DNA of 64,000 bases, from contig CM055107.1 of the NCBI GenBank assembly GCA_029204225.1, positions 28,421,410-28,485,409 of the forward strand, read 5' to 3'. Below, in pieces: positions 51,601-56,805 of this stretch. Both the position numbers and the translations under genes were made by a program. The notes under the pieces were generated by a model, which was given only the letters and a program-made list of their open reading frames with translations, was not told the origin of the DNA and ran no database searches. Every line of letters begins with the position of its first letter. The stretch's first letter is position 1. The stretch is from Diphasiastrum complanatum. Lineage: Eukaryota; Streptophyta; Lycopodiopsida; Lycopodiales; Lycopodiaceae.

Positions 51601-52351
51601 AGGATACATTATAACATAAGCATTGAACACTCGGAGAAGACAAAGAGATGGGTTGTCAAATGTAGGGTAACAATGTAAGAATTGGATCCCTATTAAAAAG
51701 CTTCACGGTGCAATGAGCAAAACCAGCTTATTTTGTGAGCCTTAACATCTGGTAGCTTAAAGTTCTCCATCCAAGCCAGAGTTATGGTTAAGTCAGTAAG
51801 CTTGCATCAAGGATAGGTTCGCATATTTTAGACCTTGGACTCTTTAAAGCCTAAACCTTGTATAAAATAAAAACAAAACTTAAATTTCAAAAAGAAGAAA
51901 CATTCTTATTTTGAGAAGCCATATATAACGTCTAAAACTCAGCCAAAAAAGAATGCCCTACGATTAGCTACGACGCTCCCAACTGGCCTTTTTGTTGTTA
52001 AAACTTACACTAGGAACTTGAAAAGGTTATCGGTGTATGTCCTGTTGCAATACATTATCTTCTTAGCCAACAAAATTATGTTCACCTGGAAATAACTTGG
52101 TATGGGAGAGTTTGCTCCTTCCCACTCATCTTCATGTGCTGACAAATCTGACAATAGCCAAAGAATAAAGGCTCAGAATGAAGGCCACTGCAACCAAAAT
52201 TAAGTCAACACTGCATACAGCAATTGCAAATTTGACGTACTGCAAAAAGCTTAGCTGCCAGTTTGGCAGGCTCATCCTTTAAGTCCTGGCCAACTTTTTG
52301 CAAAAACTTTGCAGCCTCCACCTCAACTTGCGAAGACAAAGACATCTTCAT
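8450..52351 (-). CDS. SYD: SPLAYED-type SNF2 chromatin-remodelling ATPase, exons 1-18 (3' end outside window)
   Basis: Nuclear ATPase subunit of plant SWI/SNF complexes. Coding exons, right to left: 52351-52241, 52147-52086, 51437-49268, 48300-47936, 47698-47637, 47424-45926, 45282-45185, 44943-44758, 38010-37830, 36631-36452, 36348-36305, 36106-36050, 35917-35821, 35670-35498, 35315-35102, 16819-16694, 16130-16041, 8566-8450. They total 5832 nt (1944 codons), all phases agree, and every junction is GT-AG. The N-terminus ([36 protein letters not shown]) is the conserved SYD start. A QLQ-like segment lies near 882-902, a charged coiled coil near 1466-1517, HSA near 1518-1578, Walker A DEMGLGKT at 1695-1702, DEGH at 1800-1803 and LLLTGTP near 1825-1831. 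The sequence still matches the family through residue 1944, within the linker to the second helicase lobe. That lobe and any C-terminal extension are beyond the left edge. The related MINU clade is the main alternative. Confidence 0.92.
8567..9720. other. Intron 17, unannotated part
   Basis: AT-rich intron sequence. No open coding signal with family resemblance on either strand and no clear repeat. Confidence 0.5.
9729..9822. repeat. Direct repeat, period 49 bp, two copies
   Basis: Two copies of CCCAGTGGGGARGTAARG ... TTGGTSTCTCATAAGAAAC in tandem within intron 17. Confidence 0.75.
10240..10560. repeat. Duplicated segment in intron 17, copies about 200 bp apart
   Basis: CATAGTTCCTACATAGACCC plus an AACCAAAAGAATAAG stretch near 10313-10360 recurs with few changes near 10513-10560. 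(CTT)n and (TG)n tracts lie between (10367-10404). The open frames through it have no recognisable protein. Confidence 0.55.
10570..11300. other. Intron 17, nothing recognised
   Basis: AT-rich sequence with a direct-repeat flavour (GTGTGTAAGAGGGTGAG / GTGTGTGAGAGTGCGAG near 11010-11060). No gene seen. Confidence 0.4.
11305..12612 (-). mobile_element. LINE 3' portion, frameshifted relic with CTTT tail
   Basis: Minus-strand frames give, in the order of the LINE protein, [17 protein letters not shown] (12.45 kb), [16 protein letters not shown] (12.2 kb), [16 protein letters not shown] (12.0 kb) and [18 protein letters not shown] (11.9 kb). Each matches the intact LINE at 1-3154 but they lie in different frames. 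The 3' end carries CTTATATGCCTTTTGGCAT, AGACATTAATAAAGC and then (TTTC)n, seen as GAAA repeats at about 11305-11322 on the plus strand. The copy is 5'-truncated within the reverse transcriptase. Confidence 0.88.
12857..12890. repeat. TG dinucleotide repeat
   Basis: About 17 TG units inside intron 17. Confidence 0.9.
13517..13558. repeat. Strong hairpin, 19-bp arms
   Basis: CTAGGAGAGGGCTTTGGAA, loop CGCA, then TTCCAAGGCCCTCTCCTAG. There is one mismatch (pairing as G-U in RNA) in 19 pairs. No surrounding coding frame. It could be a snap-back transposon end or a small foldback RNA. Confidence 0.75.
13560..16040. other. Intron 17, mostly unrecognised; TTCC-palindrome cluster at 13990-14470
   Basis: No gene found. 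Between about 13990 and 14470 are many self-complementary GTTCC/GGAAC blocks (GTTCCTAAGGAAC, GTTCCTGGGAACAGGAAC, GGTTCCGTTCCGGGAAC). This is the same architecture as the GGTACC and GGACGC elements elsewhere and suggests another short palindromic repeat family. The rest is plain AT-rich intron. Confidence 0.4.
16041..16130 (-). CDS. SYD: SYD-like exon 17 (residues 1876-1905)
   Basis: Encodes [20 protein letters not shown] and [10 protein letters not shown], the end of Snf2 lobe 1. It is 90 nt, phase 0, with acceptor AAAG before GCTTTG and donor GTTAGT. Confidence 0.92.
16131..16693. other. Intron 16, nothing recognised
   Basis: Ordinary AT-rich intron, 563 bp, between two conserved helicase exons. 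Confidence 0.6.
16694..16819 (-). CDS. SYD: SYD-like exon 16 (residues 1834-1875)
   Basis: Encodes [19 protein letters not shown] and [13 protein letters not shown], the block directly after the GTP motif of Snf2 enzymes. It is 126 nt, phase 0, with donor GTAAGC. It is separated from exon 15 by an 18.3-kb intron filled with transposons, yet joins it in frame to give TGTPIQ-NNLEELW. Confidence 0.95.
17014..17173. repeat. Tandem duplication, period 81 bp, two copies
   Basis: Two copies of a block containing ACAAGGTCTGAACAGAAGAT and ending GACTCTCTAGATA. They differ at a few bases. It lies at the left end of intron 15. Confidence 0.85.
17386..17418. repeat. (TA)n tract at hAT boundary
   Basis: Dinucleotide tract directly abutting the CATAG terminus of the hAT element. 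Similar tracts mark the other element ends at 23398-23411, 23645-23668 and 33600-33655. Confidence 0.9.
17671..17850. repeat. Subterminal tandem repeat, 86-bp unit, two copies plus
   Basis: CACATGGGCAYTG ... GAGCAGACC ... GGGAGACCAACACAGGGGG repeats at 17671, 17757 and partly at 17842. The same unit is present in inverted orientation in copy B near 33240-33390. Subterminal repeats are where hAT transposases commonly bind; that role here is inference. Confidence 0.85.
18059..18424 (+). CDS. hAT copy A accessory ORF, charged coiled-coil protein, unknown function
   Basis: Not recognised. The frame opens at 18017, but I chose ATG at 18059 because [17 protein letters not shown] is what remains of it in copy B. 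It is 121 residues, very rich in Arg, Glu and Ala. There is a predicted helical N-half ([20 protein letters not shown]), a Pro-rich hinge ([19 protein letters not shown]), then a second basic/acidic helix and an acidic end (ESEESVEDQ). It is encoded convergently to the transposase, about 460 bp beyond the transposase stop. No known domain seen. It could be a DNA- or transposase-binding partner, or a captured exon. Confidence 0.5.
   Translation: MAERISPKPEGEARRKLEEVIRRHNERHRKQEADIREMLRQTRQRNPEPEPPAPAVGPVPAVELDLDEQIGMNFTRRQLIMVKERAARRRANQEAARANREAEQERQNNAPDESEESVEDQ
18430..18887. other. Convergent intergenic region inside hAT copy A
   Basis: AT-rich stretch between the accessory ORF stop and the last transposase stop at 18888. 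It contains AAAATAAAG near 18736 on the plus strand, a possible poly(A) signal for the accessory gene. Confidence 0.4.
18888..19420 (-). pseudogene. C-terminal AT-hook tail of hAT copy A transposase
   Basis: After a one-base frame change near 19416, the frame continues as a Pro-rich stretch ([14 protein letters not shown]) into [17 protein letters not shown] and [12 protein letters not shown], two AT-hook-like GRP cores. It ends in an acidic Ser/Glu tail. AT-hooks bind the minor groove of AT-rich DNA. Copy B has lost this segment. Confidence 0.6.
18888..23045 (-). pseudogene. hAT transposase, copy A, inactivated
   Basis: Start ATG at 23043-23045. In order: BED zinc finger ([21 protein letters not shown] region, Cys-Cys ... 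His) at residues 30-60; Pro-rich linker; in-frame TAG at 22407-22409; TGA at 22146-22148; DUF659-like catalytic region with SDGWTD and [13 protein letters not shown] (21.3-22.1 kb); [13 protein letters not shown] exon (20853-21210); GT-AG intron 20761-20852; dimerisation exon [15 protein letters not shown] (ends near 20600); then an acidic and Pro-rich tail with AT-hooks. Relative to copy B it lacks 141 bp (47 codons, in frame) just before SLSREMEPL. One-base frame changes occur near 20103 and 19416. It is not functional as read. Confidence 0.85.
23398..23668. mobile_element. Non-autonomous hAT-like MITE (23412-23644) between two TA tracts
   Basis: 233-bp unit beginning CATAGTGTCCC and ending GGGACCTATG, flanked by (TA)n at 23398-23411 and 23645-23668. 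The left half repeats GGTACCG and GGGATCC palindromes found in the ends of the hAT elements; the core is poly(A)/poly(T). No coding capacity. A sister copy begins at 33656. Confidence 0.75.
25357..25714 (-). repeat. 3' LTR of the gypsy element
   Basis: 358 bp, TG ... CA ended, and the same length as the other LTR. It contains GGCCACGTGGCA and a repeated ACGTGGCC motif (E-box/G-box-like palindrome). Confidence 0.92.
25715..25727 (-). promoter_or_regulatory. Polypurine tract
   Basis: On the minus strand AAGGGGGAGGGAG immediately precedes the 3' LTR. It is the plus-strand DNA primer site used in LTR-element replication. Confidence 0.85.
25726..26225 (-). pseudogene. Integrase C-terminus plus chromodomain
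   Basis: [23 protein letters not shown] and [12 protein letters not shown] (the GPY/F-like module), followed by a chromodomain ending [18 protein letters not shown]. Chromodomains direct chromoviruses to marked chromatin. It is out of frame with the upstream integrase by a shift near 26220. Confidence 0.85.
26222..27822 (-). pseudogene. RNase H and integrase of the gypsy element
   Basis: RNase H begins [16 protein letters not shown], with [12 protein letters not shown] and DHESLRYL and end [13 protein letters not shown]. Integrase follows with the HHCC finger (GHPGIQKTY ... CQKCQ) and a D,D(35)E core: [18 protein letters not shown] and [12 protein letters not shown]. All catalytic acids are visible. 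It is joined to RT by a frameshift near 27825 (purine run) and to the chromodomain by one near 26220. Confidence 0.88.
27758..28931 (-). pseudogene. Protease and reverse transcriptase with active-site deletion
   Basis: Protease DDGATHNFI and LGRDWL at 28.7-28.93 kb, then [40 protein letters not shown] and NKYPMPR. The frame then jumps near 28112-28130 straight to [20 protein letters not shown] and KCEFF...YLGHIIS. The region that should hold FSKIDLRSGYHQ, the MPFGLTNAP box and the YVDD active site is missing (roughly 90 codons by comparison with the family). Reverse transcription by this copy is therefore not possible. Confidence 0.88.
28944..30219 (-). pseudogene. Gag polyprotein with CCHC zinc knuckle
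   Basis: Starts [20 protein letters not shown], coiled coil near 30.0 kb, PPTFNGEE in the capsid-like region, one frameshift near 29705 and then [13 protein letters not shown]. The CCHC knuckle is [14 protein letters not shown] near 29160-29205. A TAG at 28944-28946 separates it from the protease in the same frame (GKVGN[12 protein letters not shown]). That is either decay or stop readthrough. Confidence 0.85.
30220..31209 (-). other. 5' untranslated leader of the gypsy element
   Basis: About 990 bp between primer site and gag start. No long frame with homology. Repetitive TCTGA/TTCTGA words are frequent, which suggests a structured leader. Confidence 0.5.
31210..31222 (-). promoter_or_regulatory. 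Primer binding site, initiator tRNA-Met
   Basis: The minus strand reads TGGTATCAGAGCC one base after the 5' LTR, the standard plant PBS complementary to the 3' end of initiator tRNA-Met. Confidence 0.93.
31224..31581 (-). repeat. 5' LTR of the gypsy element
   Basis: 358 bp, near-identical to 25357-25714. It ends at GTAACA followed by the target duplication GGTGG. Confidence 0.93.
32917..33189 (-). pseudogene. Truncated accessory ORF of hAT copy B
   Basis: Minus-strand [19 protein letters not shown] ... RHKQEA-like start matches the plus-strand accessory frame of copy A (18059), then runs into inverted transposase sequence at about 33088. Only about the first 34 residues survive. Confidence 0.65.
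33600..33655. repeat. (TA)n tract between transposons
   Basis: About 27 TA units forming CTATGA(TA)nTCATAG, the junction of hAT copy B and the next GGTACC-type element. Confidence 0.92.
33656..34651. mobile_element. Composite non-autonomous hAT-like element with a nested insertion
   Basis: Starts CATAGTGGCACG and ends GATCTATG before (TA)n. The first 240 bp match the MITE at 23412-23644 (GGTACCGCC modules, poly(A)/poly(T) core with CCCATGTTATT). The right end (34540-34651) is GGATCC/GGTACC palindromic. A separate terminal-inverted-repeat element lies inside at 33996-34510. Confidence 0.65.
33996..34510. mobile_element. 515-bp element with 64-bp terminal inverted repeats
   Basis: AGTGGGCAATATGG ... 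GGTTGCCG at 33996-34059 is repeated inverted at 34447-34510 with two mismatches. The interior has GGGGGATTTGGGGG and AGCCCCCC runs near 34255-34340 but no transposase. Flanks are A/T runs, so the target duplication is unclear. Confidence 0.88.
34660..35101. other. Right end of intron 15, nothing recognised
   Basis: AT-rich intron sequence between the last transposon and exon 15. Confidence 0.6.
35102..35315 (-). CDS. SYD: SYD-like exon 15 (residues 1762-1833)
   Basis: Encodes [20 protein letters not shown], the Walker B-type box [11 protein letters not shown] and [12 protein letters not shown]. It is 214 nt with donor GTAATA. The DEGH signature is the Snf2-family motif II. Confidence 0.96.
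35498..35670 (-). CDS. SYD: SYD-like exon 14 (residues 1705-1761)
   Basis: Encodes [20 protein letters not shown] and [20 protein letters not shown] (Snf2 motif Ia). It is 173 nt; the acceptor is CTCCAG before GTAATT and the donor GTGAGC. Confidence 0.96.
35821..35917 (-). CDS. SYD: SYD-like exon 13 (residues 1672-1704)
   Basis: Encodes [20 protein letters not shown] and [12 protein letters not shown], i.e. the Q-motif region and Walker A. It is 97 nt with donor GTAAGC. Confidence 0.96.
36050..36106 (-). CDS. SYD: SYD-like exon 12 (residues 1653-1671)
   Basis: 57-nt exon encoding [20 protein letters not shown], the linker just before the ATPase. It is too short for ordinary ORF scans. It was recognised by the acceptor CTGCAG, donor GTAAGT and in-frame fit. 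Confidence 0.9.
36305..36348 (-). CDS. SYD: SYD-like exon 11 (residues 1639-1652)
   Basis: 44-nt micro-exon encoding [14 protein letters not shown], the pre-ATPase YYxLAH motif. Acceptor GTGCAG, donor GTATAA. Confidence 0.9.
36452..36631 (-). CDS. SYD: SYD-like exon 10 (residues 1579-1638)
   Basis: Encodes [20 protein letters not shown] and [11 protein letters not shown] then an acidic linker. This post-HSA region contacts the ATPase in SWI/SNF enzymes. It is 180 nt with donor GTATGT. Confidence 0.94.
36632..37829. other. Intron 9, nothing recognised
   Basis: 1.2 kb of AT-rich sequence. Short open frames have no family resemblance. Confidence 0.6.
37830..38010 (-). CDS. SYD: SYD-like exon 9, HSA domain (residues 1518-1578)
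   Basis: Encodes [20 protein letters not shown] and [20 protein letters not shown] helices bind actin-related proteins. It is 181 nt; acceptor GTGCAG, donor GTAATC. Confidence 0.95.
38430..40080 (-). mobile_element. LINE relic with mutated active site, in intron 8
   Basis: Minus-strand pieces in several frames follow the LINE order: [15 protein letters not shown] (40.0 kb), [20 protein letters not shown] and [10 protein letters not shown] (39.4-39.7 kb), [29 protein letters not shown] (39.05 kb), [17 protein letters not shown] (38.75 kb). The YADD box reads YAYD, so an active-site Asp is lost. Many frameshifts; an old copy. Confidence 0.88.
40150..41255 (+). mobile_element. Ty3/gypsy reverse transcriptase relic
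   Basis: [28 protein letters not shown] and YEFESSLF near 40.38-40.58 kb, then after an unrelated 400-bp insert [28 protein letters not shown] and [12 protein letters not shown] near 41.0-41.25 kb. The GLTNAP and YxDD blocks are damaged. It is not the same family as the element at 25-31 kb, judging by these motifs. Confidence 0.78.
40600..40990. other. Insert interrupting the gypsy relic, unidentified
   Basis: About 400 bp with CATGCATA/CATGTG repeats between the two halves of the reverse transcriptase relic. No coding signal. Limits are inferred from the gap in the RT alignment. Confidence 0.35.
41255..41350 (+). mobile_element. hAT dimerisation-domain fragment
   Basis: One frame reads [20 protein letters not shown], clearly related to the dimerisation exon of the hAT copies A and B ([20 protein letters not shown]). 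It directly follows the gypsy relic. Only about 30 codons remain. Confidence 0.65.
41360..41460. repeat. GC palindrome and poly(T), short repeat end
   Basis: GCGTTCCGGAACGC at 41365-41378 is a perfect 14-bp palindrome; TTTCCCGGAACGC follows, then poly(T). The next bases CAATATGGGTATCA resemble the terminal repeat of the element at 33996-34510. Confidence 0.5.
41800..42560 (-). mobile_element. Ty1/copia GAG-pre-integrase and integrase relic
   Basis: Minus strand: [60 protein letters not shown] (HHCC finger), then after a frame change [20 protein letters not shown] and [13 protein letters not shown]. The last catalytic Glu region is missing. Confidence 0.85.
42570..44757. other. Intron 8, right part, nothing firmly recognised
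   Basis: A 151-codon plus-strand frame at 43687-44142 has no recognisable motif and no neighbours; I do not call it. The rest is AT-rich intron. Confidence 0.5.
44758..44943 (-). CDS. SYD: SYD-like exon 8 (residues 1456-1517)
   Basis: Encodes [40 protein letters not shown] and [18 protein letters not shown]. The highly basic coiled coil precedes HSA and is typical of SYD. It is 186 nt; acceptor TTGCAG, donor GTAAGC. Confidence 0.95.
45185..45282 (-). CDS. SYD: SYD-like exon 7 (residues 1424-1455)
   Basis: 98-nt exon encoding [20 protein letters not shown] and [12 protein letters not shown]. Acceptor GACAG, donor GTGCTA. Confidence 0.88.
45283..45925. other. Intron 6, nothing recognised
   Basis: AT-rich, with a short imperfect duplication of AATGCTCTAWACTTTGTGCA near 45317 and 45360. 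Confidence 0.6.
45926..47424 (-). CDS. SYD: SYD-like exon 6 (residues 924-1423)
   Basis: 1499-nt exon of mostly low-complexity, polar sequence. It begins after TTCCAG with the [10 protein letters not shown] stretch, has a basic block ([34 protein letters not shown]) near residues 1000-1035, and ends [20 protein letters not shown] and [15 protein letters not shown] before a consensus donor GTAAGT. It is likely a disordered regulatory part plus the start of the basic helix bundle. Confidence 0.92.
47637..47698 (-). CDS. SYD: SYD-like exon 5 (residues 903-923)
   Basis: 62-nt exon encoding [20 protein letters not shown]. Acceptor TTGCAG; the donor GTATTA is the only choice I found that keeps the next exon in frame. 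It completes the QLQ-like region. Confidence 0.82.
47936..48300 (-). CDS. SYD: SYD-like exon 4 with QLQ-like segment (residues 782-902)
   Basis: Begins [20 protein letters not shown], then Ser/Gly-rich sequence, and ends [20 protein letters not shown], which resembles the QLQ motif used for SWI/SNF subunit contact. It is 365 nt; acceptor TGGCAG, donor GTCTGT. Confidence 0.92.
48301..49267. other. Intron 3, containing a LINE 3' tail
   Basis: AT-rich intron of 967 bp. Apart from the LINE tail at 48715-48800 nothing is recognised. Confidence 0.6.
48715..48800 (+). mobile_element. LINE 3' tail with TTTC repeats
   Basis: ACACTTGACATGTACTA, CTTATATGCCTTTTGGCAT, AGACATTAATAAAGC and (TTTC)n match, on the opposite strand, the 3' end of the LINE relic at 11305. 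It is a severely 5'-truncated insertion. Confidence 0.8.
49268..51437 (-). CDS. SYD: SYD-like exon 3 (residues 58-781)
   Basis: 2170-nt exon, long and low-complexity (Ser, Asn, Gly, Lys). Starts at GGCAATGG so that exon 2 + 3 read [16 protein letters not shown], the conserved SYD N-terminus. Contains basic clusters ([35 protein letters not shown] near residues 256-310) likely to act as nuclear localisation signals, and ends NMSGLK before donor GTAACC. The ATG inside it at 51433 is not the start. Confidence 0.93.
51438..52085. other. Intron 2, nothing recognised
   Basis: AT-rich intron of 648 bp. Confidence 0.6.
52086..52147 (-). CDS. SYD: SYD-like exon 2 (residues 38-58)
   Basis: 62-nt exon encoding [20 protein letters not shown]. 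Acceptor TGTCAG, donor GTGAAC. It was found by matching the conserved N-terminal SYD block and by phase. Confidence 0.9.
52241..52351 (-). CDS. SYD: SYD-like exon 1, start codon (residues 1-37)
   Basis: [20 protein letters not shown] and [12 protein letters not shown]. First ATG at 52349-52351 (a second at 52343-52345). The exon extends upstream to an acceptor TTTGTAG at 52390, so bases 52352-52389 are probably 5' UTR spliced from an upstream exon. Donor GTACGT. Confidence 0.88.
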
Positions 52352-52389
52352 ACACGAGGATTTGAGATGTGGTTTTGACAAGCAATTAC

Positions 52390-53505
52390 CTACAAAAACA
52401 AATTACAACTTGACTATTTATTCTATCAATCACAAGTCGGAGAATCGATTAGTGTGGTGAGATGAGCCTAGACAAGCAGCCACATAATTCAAGAAGTATC
52501 AATGTCAAAGAGGATAAATCAGATGATGAAAAATAAACATGATTACCATTTAAAAAGCACTAATTTAAAACCGATATGAGCAAAAACAAAAGCAAATTCT
52601 TTCTCACAAAAGAAACGGTGTGATAGCAAGGCCGATTTGAGGTTACTTAGGTCTATAGGCTACGACGTCAGAAGATTCCCGCCTTGGACTGTTTGCAATT
52701 AGTTAGATAATAAGCACGTCTTTGCTCAAGCTGCAGATATCCAGGAGTGTTGACTATGCAATACACTCCACACTAGACATAAATTGCAAATAGTAACTTC
52801 AAGAATTGATGTTCTAGTTAAATAAGAGCTGAATCCCAAACAAATAACTGTTCTTGCTGGAACTTCAAGGCAAAGGTCTAACGGCGGTCTCGGTTCACCT
52901 AAACCAGAACAGAGAAAGGTAACCAAAAGAACTCCATGGCAGCAACAAATAGCATCATTGTCTAATAAACTATCTGCGAAAATTAATCACTTCAATTTAG
53001 GGAACGAGATGCAAAGCATCCTTCTGTATTTCACATTACTCTTGTTTAACCTTCTAAGTGAAGCATCTGCATCCAGAAACTCAATTCAAAACTTCCAGCT
53101 AATCCTCAAAATAGTCTGAATGTGGACCAGATTTTGCATTTTCATGGCTGCCAATCAGAATGCGAAGCTTCGCAGATGGTGACAATATTGCTTATATCCT
53201 ACACTAAGAGTTCTTGTTCTGAAGGCAAGGAGGTTCCGAGGCTTGGTATGAAGGGCATAAGTACAATAACAGTCAAATAACCACATCCAAGAACTAAAAA
53301 TCAGAACTCATTCTCGTTTCTAATTGGATAATATTATTACGTGCGGGTCAACATAGCTCAGAAAACTTTCGGCCAAAAACGCCGATGTAAACTGCTTCAT
53401 TTGTAGCCTCGCGGTAGCCAGACTTATCAAATCCAAGGTCTATATCCTCTTGCAATTGAAAATTAAACGACATGTAGTACTGAGACTTATTAGATTCCCA
53501 CTCAC
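52390..53505. other. Probable first intron (within 5' UTR), nothing recognised
   Basis: AT-rich sequence between a consensus donor GTGAGT at 53500-53505 and the acceptor at 52390, both on the minus strand. Confidence 0.5.
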
Positions 53506-53900
53506 CGCTACCAACTGCAACAGGTAAAAGGATTCTACCGGATTGCTGGTCTGCAGATCTGCACGCCTGTGGATCCAACAGCAGCCAATCTCCTCGCCCT
53601 CGTTCTGGCCTTGCTCTTCCTCCTCCTCCTCCTCCTCCTCACTCCCGCCATCGCGGCGTAGAACTCATTGCTGTGGAACGATCCATCGTCGACGACCAAA
53701 AAACAAGAAAAACAAAAAAGAAGGAAACGAGAGGAGCGAGAGAGAGGGGGGGGGGGAGCAAGGCACATACGCCACCCACTGCCAGGGATCGAATCCCGGG
53801 ACCATCTCTTCGCAGAGGAAAACCCAAGCGTCCAGACGAGTCCCCACCTAACACTCCATCGGTCCCTTCCAGGCTTGTATAGCTATAACTTTCCATTAGC
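53506..53900 (-). promoter_or_regulatory. Probable 5' UTR exon and promoter-proximal region of the SYD-like gene
   Basis: A consensus donor (GCG then GTGAGT) ends this GC-richer stretch. It contains pyrimidine runs on the minus strand (CCCCCCCTCTCTCTC near 53735-53755) and short upstream frames, including an Arg-rich one starting MAGVRRRRRRRK. The transcription start is not resolved; 53900 is a guess. Confidence 0.5.
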
Positions 53901-54660
53901 CATGAAATAGGGCCCTTTTAACTAAACTATAAACAGGCCACCCCAAATTACCCCCCCCCCCCCCCCCCCCACCACCACCACCACCCAAAAGCACACAAAG
54001 GAGGAGGTGGGATCTAATGGGCTTTAAGGGGCAATATATTTTACTCTCCACCGCTGGGATGTCATCCACGTGGCCGCTTGGAAAACTTGCAATGGTTGTG
54101 TGCGTAAACTAGCAGATTTTTGGAAACACATAACGGTGTCGAGCATAAATTTCGTCATCCTTTTATGAGATTGGATCCCCATATGCCGCAGCCCCCACCC
54201 TTGCCCATCCTCTCATCTCTTTCATGGTTTCCCATGAATAATATTGATTTCTTTCTTGCTAGTTTCCTTCTCAATAGGTGTTTTCTATTTGTTGTTATGC
54301 ATATAATCTTCTTCTTATTTCACACTTTGAAAAGCAACCACTCTCACAAAGTTTATACATACGTGTATAATGCATTCCAATCTTTGGTTCAACTTCAAAT
54401 GGTAGGTCAAACCATGGCTTCGTATGCCTTGCCTCGAATAGTAAGACTTTGACAACCAAGTTCAAGGAGAAACATAGAATTTGACAATTTTCGTCATTGT
54501 TTAAAATATGTTGTTTAATTGTCTAGAAAAAAGAAAATGAAAGACTAACCGATCTCATGGGGCACTTTCATATTGAGTGGACATAAGCCACATAGACTTC
54601 CATGTAAGAAAGAATCACAACTACTAAACATTTGACACATGTATTTATAAAGCATGCACG
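53901..54660. other. Upstream region of the SYD-like gene
   Basis: Contains a run of about 20 C at 53950-53970 followed by (CCA)n. Otherwise AT-rich with no gene recognised. Confidence 0.5.
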
Positions 54661-54812
<152 letters not shown>

Positions 54813-55066
54813 ATGAAGGATTTATATCTGCCTATTAAGAATATTTTATAGTAAATAAGGAGTTTATTGGATGTATTTAAATATCTCAGTTCAATTAAGA
54901 GAAAGTCATTTTTGGATTAAGGTTCTGCCATATAAGCTTTTGCAAATTGGACCTCGGTGACTAAAATTTTGGAAGGATAAAGTAATAGAAACAATTGATC
55001 TGTGTTTGTGACAAAAGGGCTACACCATTTCTAGAACTTTTTTATTAATAGTGTTCTCGAGCAGCG

Positions 55067-55105
55067 GGCAGCGCTCACATTGTGACGGGCAGCGTGAGCG
55101 CTGCC
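55067..55105. repeat. GC-rich hairpin, 12-bp perfect arms
   Basis: GGCAGCGCTCAC and GTGAGCGCTGCC are separated by 15 nt. It is followed by a GC-rich stretch to about 55280 unlike its AT-rich surroundings, perhaps another palindromic short element. Confidence 0.75.
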
Positions 55106-55449
55106 TGAGACCCCTTTTTTTTGAAATTTTTCCTCATGTTTTTTTTTCGGCAGTCGCGCTACCCCACGAACAGCCTGACCCTGCCCAGAGAAAAAACTTC
55201 ACATTTTTCAAGTTTTTAACCCTCCCCTTTGCCCACCCGCCCAAAATGCCTACCCGCCCGCAAACCTTGCAGGCTCACATCGCTAGTTGCCATTAAAACA
55301 ATTTGAAAGTTGATTGCTTGGGGATTGGATTCTATCGTGAAATCACGCATACATCCACATAGGAATACCAATATTATGGTTTGTTACCAATAATAGTAGA
55401 AAAAATTGGTGAAAGCATAAGGTTATATTGAAAACTACCACCAACTCAA

Positions 55450-56030
55450 TTTTGTTATCCTTTCAAGTTTTCTTTGCTCATGGTATACATTTCGGAAATA
55501 TATTATTTGACTAGCATTATTCATATTCTCCACCAATTGTCTACTTCATTCTAAATGTAACAAATGAGAAAAAATTTCTTCTAAGATGTAACTTAGAAGT
55601 TACGTCCCTCACATCATATAATGTGCTCAAAATATCTCATACTTCTTTGAAAGTATGAGCTTGAGGTACATGGCCAATTTGCATATTTGATATGTTGAGA
55701 ATGATCAGCATGAAAGCTTCCATCTAGAGATTGTTGTGTTATCTCCATCGGGTCTGTCTTCAATACATGTGACGACATCTTATTAACACCTTGGCCATGA
55801 GCATAGTTTTCATCTTAAATTTCCACAAATGATAATTGGATCCATCAAGTTTATCTATGATGAGATTAGCTTTACTTTGAGAATCCATATGGAAGATAGT
55901 CTTTTGATAGTTTGTCTGACTACTATCACTGACTTAAGAATAAATTATCAAAACAAGAAAATGGTTATTCTATCTCGTTGATAGAATCATGTTCTAAATG
56001 AAGCTTTTGATATCAAACATGCTCTAATAA
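55450..56030 (-). mobile_element. Ty1/copia gag relic with degenerate primer site
   Basis: Minus strand reads KANLIIDKLDGSNYHLWKFK and later DILSTLYDVRDVTSKLHLRR, the UBN2-type gag motifs also seen at 61.8-62.4 kb. TGTTATTAGAGCATG near 56010 looks like a decayed tRNA-Met primer site. Several stops. Confidence 0.72.
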
Positions 56031-56379
56031 CATGTCGGGGATGGAAGACCTGATAGGGATTGGACCATTTGGCTCTACGGAATGAGCCTATCCCCACATT
56101 GCACGTACTATGCCTATTAGATTTGAAAATAATGGTGAGTCGGATGACTCAACTGATTCTACTTGATTCTAACTGCAAAGTTGTGTGAATCGATGAGATT
56201 AATTACGTAGAAAACAATGAATTGATTCATAAAGTAATCAAATATAAATATGTTAAAAGAGCGAGCACAAAACAATTGTTGTGGAAACCGCATACTGGAA
56301 ACTAACTTTGGCTCTATGGCAGCTTCAATGATTCGATAGCTTTCTGACTTATGTTTAAGTTTGATCGATGATTATTTAT

Positions 56380-56805
56380 TGTAGGGACTTTCATGTCCAC
56401 CTTCAACCCTAAACCTACGCACATGCATAGCATTCACAAAATGAAGAGGATTCTAACATGTCATGAGGTAGTTCAACTCCATGAGAGTAAGTATATGTTC
56501 AGATTCACAACATGCTTATGATTCAACATCTAACACTACGATCCATTAATCATAATCACCAAGATCAAGCTTATCACACACACACACACACAAATAGAAA
56601 GAAGATGCAAATCCAACAATTAACAAAACCGAATAACATTAAGATAGCAATAAAACATGAGAGATGATGAACTACAAAGTACCACTATATATAGTAGATT
56701 TTAGGGCACTTGGCCTCAATGCTTATTGGCAATTCCTATCTCCCTTTTTATTTGAATTAGAATAAAAGTGGGAACCATAACTAATTTTGACTATTAGGCC
56801 CTACA
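56380..56805 (-). repeat. Gypsy-type LTR copy, inverted
   Basis: Begins TGTAGGG and ends CCCTACA (inverted termini). On the minus strand it contains AGGCCAAGTGCCCTAAAATC, a TG repeat and GTTAGATGTTGAATCATAAG, all shared with 59336-59905 in the other orientation. No matching 5-bp target duplication seen. Confidence 0.65.

Noticed and set aside
53535-53910. Arg-rich and Ser-rich short frames near the first exon
   Set aside because: They fall in the presumed 5' UTR and in low-complexity CTC and GAGA runs. They could be upstream ORFs but nothing supports translation.
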